A stretch of 64,000 nt of DNA from Chryseobacterium sp. G0162 (GTDB lineage Bacteria; Bacteroidota; Bacteroidia; Flavobacteriales; Weeksellaceae), in contig NZ_CP033922.1 in the NCBI RefSeq assembly GCF_003815715.1, forward strand, positions 4,388,001 through 4,452,000, given 5' to 3'. The notes under the pieces are model-generated. The model worked only from the letters and a program-made list of their open reading frames with translations. It did no database searches and was not told the origin of the DNA. Made by a program: the position numbers and the translations under genes. Positions 1 through 7,306 of this stretch are shown here, piece after piece; position 1 is the first letter of the stretch; the number at the start of each line of letters is the position of its first letter.

Positions 1-2
1 AT

Positions 3-716
3 GAATGTTTAATTACCTATATTCTTGCTGCATCTTCACCTACCTACTCAATTGATGCTGAAACTTATTATAAAGGCTGGACCAGAAACGGGACCTACCT
101 TACCAACAAAACAAAATACGGATTACCTCTTTATGTAAAGCACAACTATGCCGAGGAATACGGCGGGCCACTTTTCTGGGCTCAATATTCATATATCGGG
201 CTTGATCCTACAGGATTATCCGATAAACTGGTGAAAAACTACTTTGATATTAATAAAAATCAAACCCTTATTGATTATAAATACTGTGTTGAAAACCCAA
301 AACAATGGAAAGGCTACGGTCCAAACTATTGGGGGCTAACAGCCGGCTATACAAGAAATGAGGACGGAAGTACTGGCTATACAGCGCACATGCCAAGTAA
401 TGATAATGGAGTTATAACTCCTACGGCAGCGTTAAGCAGCTTCCCATACACTCCAAAAGAATCCATGGACTTTCTGAGGTTCATCTATACTCAGAAACCT
501 GAATTTATTGGTTCAGCAGGTCCTTATGATGCAACTTCCATCAATTATAACAACTGGTTTACTCCAAGGTATCTGGCTATTGACCAGGGTACGATAGCAC
601 CCATGATTGAAAATTACAGAACCGGTTTCCTTTGGAAGCTATTCATGAATGCTCCGGAAATACAACAAGGCTTGAAGAAACTAAACTTCCAGTCACCAAA
701 ATATGGAATCAAATAG
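3..716 (+). CDS. GH144-like glucoamylase-family glycoside hydrolase, 5'-truncated
   Basis: The open frame enters from the window edge in frame 3 and reads ECLITYILAASSPTY before the first internal GTG at 231, so the gene starts outside the window and about 237 C-terminal residues are present. The ECLITYILA...Y..GW block and the later W..Q.SYIGLDPTG and NYWGLTA..YTAHMP segments are typical of the glucoamylase-like (alpha/alpha)6-barrel family that includes GH144 endo-beta-1,2-glucanases. Members are normally exported. The downstream esterase and GH3 beta-glucosidase on the same strand suggest the end of a glycan-use cluster. Substrate specificity is inferred from this pairing, and the N-terminal half, including any signal peptide, cannot be seen. 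Confidence 0.8.
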   Translation, partial: ECLITYILAASSPTYSIDAETYYKGWTRNGTYLTNKTKYGLPLYVKHNYAEEYGGPLFWAQYSYIGLDPTGLSDKLVKNYFDINKNQTLIDYKYCVENPKQWKGYGPNYWGLTAGYTRNEDGSTGYTAHMPSNDNGVITPTAALSSFPYTPKESMDFLRFIYTQKPEFIGSAGPYDATSINYNNWFTPRYLAIDQGTIAPMIENYRTGFLWKLFMNAPEIQQGLKKLNFQSPKYGIK

Positions 717-787
717 ATCTTTCTTATTAGTTTCAAGTACATGAACAAATTTTATTTGTGAATTAATGGCTATTAAGAGAATCAATT

Positions 788-850
788 CAATAGAAACGGG
801 TTTTAGCCTGTTTAAATAAAAAAAATCCATCCAATGGCTTTAGCCAAAAC
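788..850 (+). repeat. Intergenic hairpin repeat, copy 1
   Basis: This stretch matches 25464-25526: both have CAATAGAAACGGG, a short stem-loop, an A-rich spacer, then ATCCAT and GGCTTTAGCCAAAAC. In this copy the arms read AAACGGGTT and AGCCTGTTT, which still pair through G-T wobbles although they differ from the other copy. It lies between the GH144-like gene and the esterase gene. Confidence 0.65.
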
Positions 851-862
851 CTGAATAACAAT

Positions 863-1570
863 ATGAAATTAAAATTAAAGCATATCCCTCTTTTATTGCT
901 GCCATTCTCTTTACAACTGAATGCTCAGGAGATAAAAGCAGAACTGAACAAAGAGTTTAAACGACAGGAGAAAATGTCCTATATACTGGATTATCCTAAA
1001 AACACAAAAGGAAATGTTCCATTAATCGTTTTTCTGCATGGTTCTGGAGAAAGAGGAAATAACCTTGAACTGGTAAAAGCACACAGCCCGTTTACTTATA
1101 AAAATCTGATCAAAGAACCGGTAGCTATTCTGGCCCCACAATGCCCGGCAGATACCTGGTGGGATACGGTTACAGTCTATAATTTGATTAAGGATATTCA
1201 GAAAAAATATAAAATTGATGCTTCCAGAATTTATTTGACTGGGCTTTCCATGGGAGGTTGGGGAACTTTAAAGCTGGCGATGGAGCACCCTGAGATGTTT
1301 GCAGCAGTTGCTTCAGTTTGTGCACCAACAGATCAGGTGATGACGGCCAATATTCAGCAATTTAAAGACTTGAATATGAAAATATTTCATGGAGGAATGG
1401 ATGATATTGTATTACCGGAAAATGCTTTCAAATTTTATCAGAAACTTCACCCTGTGAATCCTTCGGCAGAATTAGTGATTTTCCCTAATGATAATCATAA
1501 CTCATGGGATTCTGCCTATTCAAATCCACAGTTATATGAATGGATGCTGTCTAAAAAGAAAGAAAAATAA
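863..1570 (+). CDS. Exported alpha/beta-hydrolase (carboxylesterase/phospholipase-like)
   Basis: The 235-aa protein begins with a Sec signal peptide (about residues 1-21, ending LNAQ). The alpha/beta-hydrolase core follows: an oxyanion HGSGERG segment at 59-65, the nucleophile elbow GLSMGG with Ser129, an acid in GGMDD (Asp180/181) and His212 in DNHNSW. This matches the short prolyl-oligopeptidase/phospholipase-carboxylesterase type common in Bacteroidota polysaccharide clusters, where such enzymes may remove acyl groups from glycans. It lies 146 bp after the GH144-like gene and 72 bp before the GH3 gene on the same strand, so co-expression is plausible. The substrate cannot be told from sequence. 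Confidence 0.8.
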   Translation: MKLKLKHIPLLLLPFSLQLNAQEIKAELNKEFKRQEKMSYILDYPKNTKGNVPLIVFLHGSGERGNNLELVKAHSPFTYKNLIKEPVAILAPQCPADTWWDTVTVYNLIKDIQKKYKIDASRIYLTGLSMGGWGTLKLAMEHPEMFAAVASVCAPTDQVMTANIQQFKDLNMKIFHGGMDDIVLPENAFKFYQKLHPVNPSAELVIFPNDNHNSWDSAYSNPQLYEWMLSKKKEK

Positions 1571-1642
1571 ATAAGAATATAAGTTTCGGGAAACGAAAGG
1601 AACTACATAAAAATCAAAACAATAATATAAGAAGATAGATTT

Positions 1643-3970
1643 ATGAAAAAGTTAATTGTACTTGCAACCCTGGCACTTTCGCCGGTGTTTTCCGCTCAGG
1701 AAATGGTAGACAAGCCTGTACAGTCTTATCAGACTGCACAATATCAGGCGAAGAAGAAAGCCTTTGTAGACAATCTTTTATCTAAAATGACGTTAGATGA
1801 AAAAATCGGCCAGCTGAACCTTCCCACTTCCGGAGACTTTACTACCGGAATGGCTCAGAGTTCAGATATCGGGAAAAAAGTAGAACAGGGATTAGTAGGC
1901 GGATTATTCAATATAAAAGGAGCGGACAAGATTAAAGCGGTTCAGAAGGTTGCTGTTGAAAAAAGCCGTTTGAAAATTCCAATGATCTTCGGAATGGATG
2001 TGATCCACGGATATGAAACAACATTTCCAATTCCCTTAGGGCTAGCCGCTTCATGGGATATGAACCTGGTACAGCAGTCTGCAAGAGTAGCAGCAAGAGA
2101 AGCCGCTTCTGATGGAATCAACTGGACCTTTTCGCCAATGGTGGATATTTCCCGCGAACCAAGATGGGGAAGGGTTTCCGAAGGTTCCGGTGAAGATCCG
2201 TATTTAGGAAGCGAGATCTCAAAAAATATGGTATACGGTTATCAAGGTAAAGACCTGGCTAATGGTACCAATATATTAGCGTGTGTTAAGCACTTTGCAT
2301 TATACGGAGCTGGAGAATCCGGCAGAGATTATAATACCGTTGATATGAGCCATGTAAGGATGTTCAACGAGTATTTTCCACCTTATAAAGCAGCTGTAGA
2401 TGCAGGAGTGGCCTCTGTAATGGCTTCTTTCAATGAAGTAGACGGAGTTCCTGCTACAGGAAGCAGATGGCTGCAGACTGAAGTTTTGAGAAATCAATGG
2501 AAATTCAAAGGATTTGTAGTAACCGATTATACCGGGATCAATGAAATGGTAGATCATGGAATGGGTGATCTTCAGCAGGTTTCAGCACTGGCTTTAAAAG
2601 CAGGAGTTGATATGGACATGGTAGGAGAAGGCTTTTTAACCACGTTAAAAAAATCTCTGTCTGAAGGAAAAGTTACCCAGGCTGAGATTGATATGGCAGC
2701 CAGAAGGATCCTTGAAGCAAAATATGACTTAGGGCTTTTTGATAATCCATACAAACACGGAGATGCAAAACTGGCAGCCAAAGAAGTGTACAACCTGGAA
2801 AATCGTAATATCGCTAGAAACGTTGCCGCTCAGTCAATGGTTTTACTGAAAAATGAAAACCAGATATTGCCTTTAAAAAAATCAGGAACCGTTGCAGTAA
2901 TTGGACCATTGGTCAATAACTCCATGAACATGGCCGGAACCTGGAGTGTTGCTACAAAACACAGTGTTTCAGTTAACCTAATGCAGGGACTTCAGGCAAA
3001 TTATGGTAAAGAAGTAAAATTCCTTTCCGCAAAAGGAGCCAATATCGATTACGATGCAAAATTGGAAGAAATCTATGCTGCTCACGGAAAGAAAACCGAT
3101 AGAGATAATCGTTCAAAAGAAGAATTGCTAAAAGAGGCGGTGGATGTTGCCAATAAGGCCGACGTTATTGTTTTGGCCATTGGAGAATCTGCAGAAATGA
3201 GTGGTGAATCTTCATCAAGGTCAGAAATTACCATTCCTCAGTCTCAGGTTGACCTCTTGAACGAATTGAAAAAGACCGGAAAACCAATTGCAATGATTCT
3301 TTTCACGGGTCGTCCATTAGCATTAACAAACGTAAAGGACACTCCTGATGCCATTCTTAATGCATGGTTCCCAGGTTCAGAAGCGGGAAATGCGATGGCA
3401 GATGTTCTTTTCGGAAAAGTAAACCCATCTGGAAAACTTCCAATGACGTTCCCAAGAAGCTTAGGGCAGGTTCCTATTTATTATAATGCTAAAAATACAG
3501 GCCGCCCACTAGATCAGAAGCTGACTGATAAATGCGAATACCAAAGATTCCGTTCCAATTATATGGATGAGTGCAATACCCCGTTGTATGCATTTGGATA
3601 TGGATTAAGCTATACAAAATTCAATTATTCAGACATCAGTATTTCCAATACTAACCCTAAAGGAAGTCAAGAGATTCAAGCATCTGTTACCATAACCAAT
3701 TCCGGAAATTATGATGGTGCAGAGGTTGCTCAGTTGTATATCAGAGATATGGTGGGAAGTATTACAAGACCTGTAAAAGAGTTAAAAGGTTTCCAGAAAG
3801 TATTTTTGAAAAAAGGAGAATCTAAAAAAGTAACCTTTACGATTACCCCGGAAACCCTGAAGTTTTACAATGGAGATTTAAAATATGACTGGGAATCAGG
3901 AGAGTTTGATATTATGATCGGAACCAGCTCCGATGAGGTGAAGCATGCAAAGATTATCTGGACAAAATAA
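1643..3970 (+). CDS. bglX: GH3 beta-glucosidase, BglX type
   Basis: This 775-aa protein has full family length. A signal peptide (1-18, ending FSAQ) sends it to the periplasm. The GH3 N-terminal barrel carries GMDVIHG (118-123), REPRWGR and the CVKHFA block. The catalytic nucleophile is Asp295 in FVVTDY. The alpha/beta sandwich domain with AIGESAEMSGESSSR follows, and a fibronectin-III-like domain ends the protein (about 680-760, with AEVAQLYIRD). It releases terminal glucose from beta-gluco-oligosaccharides. Bacteroides has a GH144 glucanase next to a GH3 sophorose-active enzyme, and the same pairing here favours beta-1,2-glucan as substrate; this is inference. No key residue is missing. Confidence 0.92.
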   Translation: MKKLIVLATLALSPVFSAQEMVDKPVQSYQTAQYQAKKKAFVDNLLSKMTLDEKIGQLNLPTSGDFTTGMAQSSDIGKKVEQGLVGGLFNIKGADKIKAVQKVAVEKSRLKIPMIFGMDVIHGYETTFPIPLGLAASWDMNLVQQSARVAAREAASDGINWTFSPMVDISREPRWGRVSEGSGEDPYLGSEISKNMVYGYQGKDLANGTNILACVKHFALYGAGESGRDYNTVDMSHVRMFNEYFPPYKAAVDAGVASVMASFNEVDGVPATGSRWLQTEVLRNQWKFKGFVVTDYTGINEMVDHGMGDLQQVSALALKAGVDMDMVGEGFLTTLKKSLSEGKVTQAEIDMAARRILEAKYDLGLFDNPYKHGDAKLAAKEVYNLENRNIARNVAAQSMVLLKNENQILPLKKSGTVAVIGPLVNNSMNMAGTWSVATKHSVSVNLMQGLQANYGKEVKFLSAKGANIDYDAKLEEIYAAHGKKTDRDNRSKEELLKEAVDVANKADVIVLAIGESAEMSGESSSRSEITIPQSQVDLLNELKKTGKPIAMILFTGRPLALTNVKDTPDAILNAWFPGSEAGNAMADVLFGKVNPSGKLPMTFPRSLGQVPIYYNAKNTGRPLDQKLTDKCEYQRFRSNYMDECNTPLYAFGYGLSYTKFNYSDISISNTNPKGSQEIQASVTITNSGNYDGAEVAQLYIRDMVGSITRPVKELKGFQKVFLKKGESKKVTFTITPETLKFYNGDLKYDWESGEFDIMIGTSSDEVKHAKIIWTK

Positions 3971-4062
3971 GAAGTAGAAAAAGTTTTTCACAGCCATATG
4001 TTTTATGTTTTTCTGGCATGATTTTTATTAATACCGTGTCTGGTTATCATAATATAAACAAT

Positions 4063-4452
4063 ATGAAAAAAACAGTTGTATTGAGCGCAATGTTCCTTGG
4101 TACTTTAGTATTTGCACAACAAACACCGGTTTTGGGTGGTGATAAAGATGATCATGGATGTATCGGTTCAGCAGGATATACGTATTCACAGATCAAGAAA
4201 GACTGTGTAAGAACTTTTGAAGAAAAAATAAAGCTAAAAGAAGTTGCTACAAAAGGAGACTATATTGCCGCTGTTATTTTCAGCAAAGACAAGAAGAAAG
4301 CTGAAGTCTTTGTTAAAGATGCAGAAGGAGGGAGTGTAATTCTTACCAGAGCAGGAAAAGCGAAAGCGTGGAAAAATGAAGATTATGTATTGACTCCTTA
4401 CAAAAAAAGCGGTTATCAGCTTAAAAAGGATAATGTTGTAATCTATCAATAA
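4063..4452 (+). CDS. Small secreted protein, tandem paralogue 1
   Basis: I chose the ATG at 4063, not the in-frame codon at 4018, because it starts directly with a signal peptide (MKKTVVLSAMFLGTLVFAQ). The 129-aa protein then reads GGDKDDHGCIGSAGYTYSQ followed by a second Cys (KKDCVRTFEEKIKL), and has a beta-rich C-terminal half ending YQLKKDNVVIYQ. From memory, small secreted proteins in other bacteria and archaea carry a similar HGC..AGY.WCE.K.KC.R..E motif; here the WC pair is replaced by YS, leaving two cysteines that could form one disulfide. The C-terminal half faintly resembles a lysozyme-inhibitor (MliC-like) barrel. Its closest relative in the window is the next gene. Function unknown. 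Confidence 0.75.
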   Translation: MKKTVVLSAMFLGTLVFAQQTPVLGGDKDDHGCIGSAGYTYSQIKKDCVRTFEEKIKLKEVATKGDYIAAVIFSKDKKKAEVFVKDAEGGSVILTRAGKAKAWKNEDYVLTPYKKSGYQLKKDNVVIYQ

Positions 4453-4460
4453 AGAAATTA

Positions 4461-4486
4461 AGTCACCCGGAAGGGTGGCTTTTTTT
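4461..4486 (+). terminator. Rho-independent terminator after paralogue 1
   Basis: AGTCACCC and GGGTGGCT form an 8-bp stem with one G-T pair around a GGAA loop, followed by a T run. Confidence 0.85.
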
Positions 4487-4619
4487 GTGTGCAGATGGCT
4501 TCCTGAATGAATGGACTTTATAAGTTGCTCAAAAAGAATGTTTTTGTAACTAAGAATGAATTTAATATCTTTATTTCCCAAAGACTTTTTACCAAACAGA
4601 AAACATTAATAATTTAAAT

Positions 4620-5033
4620 ATGAAAAAACCAATTTTATTTAGCATGATGTTCCTAGGCTCTTTAGTTTTTGCCCAACAAAAAACTCCGGCTTTGGGAGGT
4701 GACAGAGATGTTCACGGTTGTATCGGCTCTGCAGGGTATACCTATTCGCAAATCAGAAATAATTGTGTGCGGGTTTTTGAGCAGAAAATCAAATTAAAGG
4801 AAGTAGGCTCAGATAAAAGCTCTACTACCATGACGGCCGTTATTTTTAGTAAAGATATGAAACGGGCAGAAATCTTTATTCCGGATGGAAATGCAAAAAG
4901 TATTATCCTTGAAAAGGAAGGAAAAGCTAAAAGCTGGAAAAGCGGAAGCTATATTAAAGAAACTTATGTGCTGGTTCCCTACAAAAAGACGGGTTACCAA
5001 ATTAAAAAAGATGATGTAGTAATTTATCAATAA
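4620..5033 (+). CDS. Small secreted protein, tandem paralogue 2
   Basis: This 137-aa protein has the same layout as the gene at 4063-4452: signal peptide (MKKPILFSMMFLGSLVFAQ), GGDRDVHGCIGSAGYTYSQ, the second Cys in NNCVRVFEQKIKLKEV, and a beta-rich tail ending YQIKKDDVVIYQ. It differs by a longer loop after KEVGSDK and by an insertion near GSYIKET. The high identity, the 167-bp spacing and the matching terminators point to a tandem duplication. Each gene has its own terminator, so they may be expressed separately. Function unknown; a periplasmic or surface role follows from the signal peptide only. Confidence 0.75.
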   Translation: MKKPILFSMMFLGSLVFAQQKTPALGGDRDVHGCIGSAGYTYSQIRNNCVRVFEQKIKLKEVGSDKSSTTMTAVIFSKDMKRAEIFIPDGNAKSIILEKEGKAKSWKSGSYIKETYVLVPYKKTGYQIKKDDVVIYQ

Positions 5034-5057
5034 GATCAAGTTTTTCAAAGTAAAAGT

Positions 5058-5085
5058 AAGTCACTCGAAAGGGTGGCTTTTTTTA
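5058..5085 (+). terminator. Rho-independent terminator after paralogue 2
   Basis: AAGTCACTC and GGGTGGCTT pair over 9 bp (two G-T pairs) around GAAA, with a T run behind. It is nearly the same as the terminator at 4461, so it was duplicated with the gene. Confidence 0.85.
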
Positions 5086-5114
5086 TGAATGTATGCAGTT
5101 TTAAACATTTTTTA

Positions 5115-5227
5115 GAAGCTTGATCCCGCTATCCACTCATACTCCTCACGCCAGAGCATTCCAGTGCTCAATCCCCCGGCTTTCTAACCTGTGTTGCGGG
5201 GTAACCGTTACTATCGGGGCTATTTTT
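5115..5227 (+). repeat. GC-rich intergenic element
   Basis: A GC-rich block stands out from the AT-rich surroundings: it begins GATCCCGCTATCCACTC, holds a small hairpin GAGCA/TGCTC (5154-5169) and ends CTATCGGGGCTATTTTT. I recall similar blocks downstream of genes in Flavobacterium and Chryseobacterium genomes, but there is no second copy in this window. It codes for nothing convincing. Confidence 0.4.
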
Positions 5228-5255
5228 ATGAGTAATGAGTAATAAATAATGAGTA

Positions 5256-5318
<63 letters not shown>

Positions 5319-5596
5319 ATATTGTTGCTAAGGTTCAAAATCGACGTTATTTTATCAATAGAAGACTTTTTACATCATAACTTTTGTTTCTGAAACTCAT
5401 TTTTTATCACCTGGAAAGATCTTTTCTCCTGCATTTTCATTAAGAGCTCTCCTAAGTTAAAAATAGTTTTAAAATAATACGACGTGCTCTGTCGTCGTGT
5501 TGTGGTAGCTTTGGATAAAATAGTATAAAATCATAAAAATGTAATGAAATTCCATAATTCATTACAAATATTTAGTGTTAAATCACATAGATATGA
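5319..5596. other. Non-coding region upstream of the RHS operon
   Basis: No convincing gene is visible. It contains a short inverted repeat ACGACG/CGTCGT (5479-5498) and the longer one listed at 5541-5565. The rest is AT-rich leader DNA before the promoter at 5597. Confidence 0.6.
5541..5565. promoter_or_regulatory. Perfect inverted repeat, candidate operator
   Basis: GTAATGAA and TTCATTAC are perfect 8-bp inverted arms separated by 9 bp. The site ends 31 bp upstream of the TTTG box of the promoter at 5597-5625. The symmetry suits a dimeric regulator binding next to the RNA polymerase site. No regulator gene is adjacent, so its binder is unknown. Confidence 0.45.
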
Positions 5597-5625
5597 TTTG
5601 TGCTAACGAAAAAAAGTTAAATTTG
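5597..5625 (+). promoter_or_regulatory. Bacteroidota primary-sigma promoter of the RHS operon
   Basis: TTTG (5597-5600), a 17-bp spacer and TAAATTTG (5618-5625) match the Bacteroidota consensus TTTG-N17-23-TAnnTTTG exactly. Transcription would begin near 5631, about 40 bp before the ATG at 5671, which rules out the longer open frame starting at 5575. Confidence 0.8.
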
Positions 5626-5670
5626 CGCGAATTTAAAAACCTAATCATTAAACTCAAAAACAACACGGGA

Positions 5671-7293
5671 ATGAAAAAAATTTATCTCGGTGCATGTACT
5701 GTATGCACGGTTCTGGGTATGTCTGCTCAGGAAGTACTCTGGCAGAAAGACATCCAATCCACTACCCAAGATTTTCTAAGTCAGGTGACTACGACCATCG
5801 ATCAGCAGTATCTTATTACAGGAAGCTCTATACAGAGCGACAAACTCCAACAAGGCAATAAACAGAACAACGGTTATGATTTCCATTTGATAAAATTGAA
5901 TCAACAGGGAGAAGAAGCTTGGGAAAAGTATTTCTCAGGACAAAATCATGACTATTTATCTGCAACGGTAAGTACTCAGGATGGCGGATTCCTTTTAGCC
6001 GGAACTTCTTATTCAGGAAAAGGACTCGATAAGAAAGATGATTCCAAAAGTGGTTCCGATATCTGGCTCATCCGGATCAATGAATTCGGTGATGAATTAT
6101 GGCAGAAAACATTGGGTACTTCTTCTGATGAGGAAGCTAAATCTGTTATTCAAACGACAGACTTAGGCTTTTTTGTCGCCGGAAATGTCCAGAACTCTTC
6201 CAAAGGCTATGGTTCTAAAGATGTCTGGATAACCAGACTCGACAAAGAGGGTAAAGAACTTTCTCAATTGATATTAGGCGGAAAAGGCTTAGACGAAGTC
6301 GAAAAAATGATTCCAACGAAAGACGGTGGAGCTTTATTAGGAATATATTCAAGAAGTTCCGAGGTTCGTGATATGGGTTCAGGAGCTAGAACCCGCGAAG
6401 AGAAGTCTTTAGGTGAACAATCTGTTAGTCCAACAGCCATTAGCCAAAAGCCAAAAGCCAGCAGCAACTTCGGCGAAGGCGACTACTGGATTGTCAAACT
6501 GGATAAAAATGGAAAAGTAGAATGGGAAAAGAACTTTGGAGGTAAGGGAGACGACCATATCAGAACTTTGGCTTTAATATCAAACGGTTATGTTATTGGT
6601 GGTGAATCCCGATCAGAACGATCAGGAAACAAAACAGTAGGTATTGAAGAAGGTACGGATCTATGGCTGATTGCATTGAATGAAAGAGGCGATGAGCAGT
6701 GGCAAAAATCCTACAATTTCAAAAACCGTGATATTCTGATGGGAATGAGTGTGATTCATTCTGCAGATGACAAGTCTTCAAAAGGAATTTTACTTGGAGG
6801 TTACACTCAAGCAGAAGGAAGAATACAAAAAGATGATGAGACCTTCTGGATGCTGTATTTAGATGGTAACGGAAATGAACAGTGGAGAAAACATATAACA
6901 GGAGAATCCCGACAAAAAGAGGAAAGACTTTCAGATTTAAAGCTGAACAGAGATGGTTCTATTGTGTTAGCCGGAACCAGTGCTAAAGAACTAGGGAAAG
7001 AAAACTGGAAAATCGTAAAACTGGGCGACAAGCAGGTGAGTGATCTGATTGCCAAATATGAAATGAAGATCTATCCGAACCCGGTATCCGATTATGCCTA
7101 TGTAGAAATCGGCTTTGATTTCAAAGAAGCAGATATTATGCTGTATGATATGAGCGGAAGACAGCTTCAGAACTTCAAAACCAAAAACAGAGTGACCAAG
7201 ATGAATACCCAGGCTTTGGTACAAGGCGCTTACTTAGTAACCATAAAAACAGATAATAACAAAACAGCGAATGCAAAGCTGATTAAGAAATAA
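5671..7293 (+). CDS. T9SS-sorted beta-propeller-like surface protein
   Basis: The 540-aa protein has a signal peptide (MKKIYLGACTVCTVLGMSAQ), then about six degenerate repeats of D.WL...L...G...W.K..GG...D......T.DGG....G, the pattern of outer-surface propeller repeats, and a C-terminal type A sorting domain (about 470-540: IYPNPVSDY...MYDMSGRQ...QGAYLVTIKT). It should be exported by the type IX system and anchored or released. Residues about 229-267 interrupt the repeat pattern with a Ser/Lys/Glu-rich stretch that looks inserted. The start was chosen because the signal peptide begins there and the promoter at 5597-5625 precludes the upstream start. It leads the operon with the two RHS genes, 13 bp before the next ATG. 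A role in display or adhesion is inferred. Confidence 0.85.
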   Translation: MKKIYLGACTVCTVLGMSAQEVLWQKDIQSTTQDFLSQVTTTIDQQYLITGSSIQSDKLQQGNKQNNGYDFHLIKLNQQGEEAWEKYFSGQNHDYLSATVSTQDGGFLLAGTSYSGKGLDKKDDSKSGSDIWLIRINEFGDELWQKTLGTSSDEEAKSVIQTTDLGFFVAGNVQNSSKGYGSKDVWITRLDKEGKELSQLILGGKGLDEVEKMIPTKDGGALLGIYSRSSEVRDMGSGARTREEKSLGEQSVSPTAISQKPKASSNFGEGDYWIVKLDKNGKVEWEKNFGGKGDDHIRTLALISNGYVIGGESRSERSGNKTVGIEEGTDLWLIALNERGDEQWQKSYNFKNRDILMGMSVIHSADDKSSKGILLGGYTQAEGRIQKDDETFWMLYLDGNGNEQWRKHITGESRQKEERLSDLKLNRDGSIVLAGTSAKELGKENWKIVKLGDKQVSDLIAKYEMKIYPNPVSDYAYVEIGFDFKEADIMLYDMSGRQLQNFKTKNRVTKMNTQALVQGAYLVTIKTDNNKTANAKLIKK

Positions 7294-7306
7294 AAAAACA
7301 TTAATC

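Noticed and set aside
5115..5227. GC-rich block as a truncated protein gene
   Set aside because: All frames contain stops or lack similarity to a family I know; it is treated as an intergenic element.
5575..5670. Upstream in-frame start of the T9SS protein gene
   Set aside because: The consensus promoter at 5597-5625 lies inside this stretch, and the signal peptide begins at the ATG at 5671.
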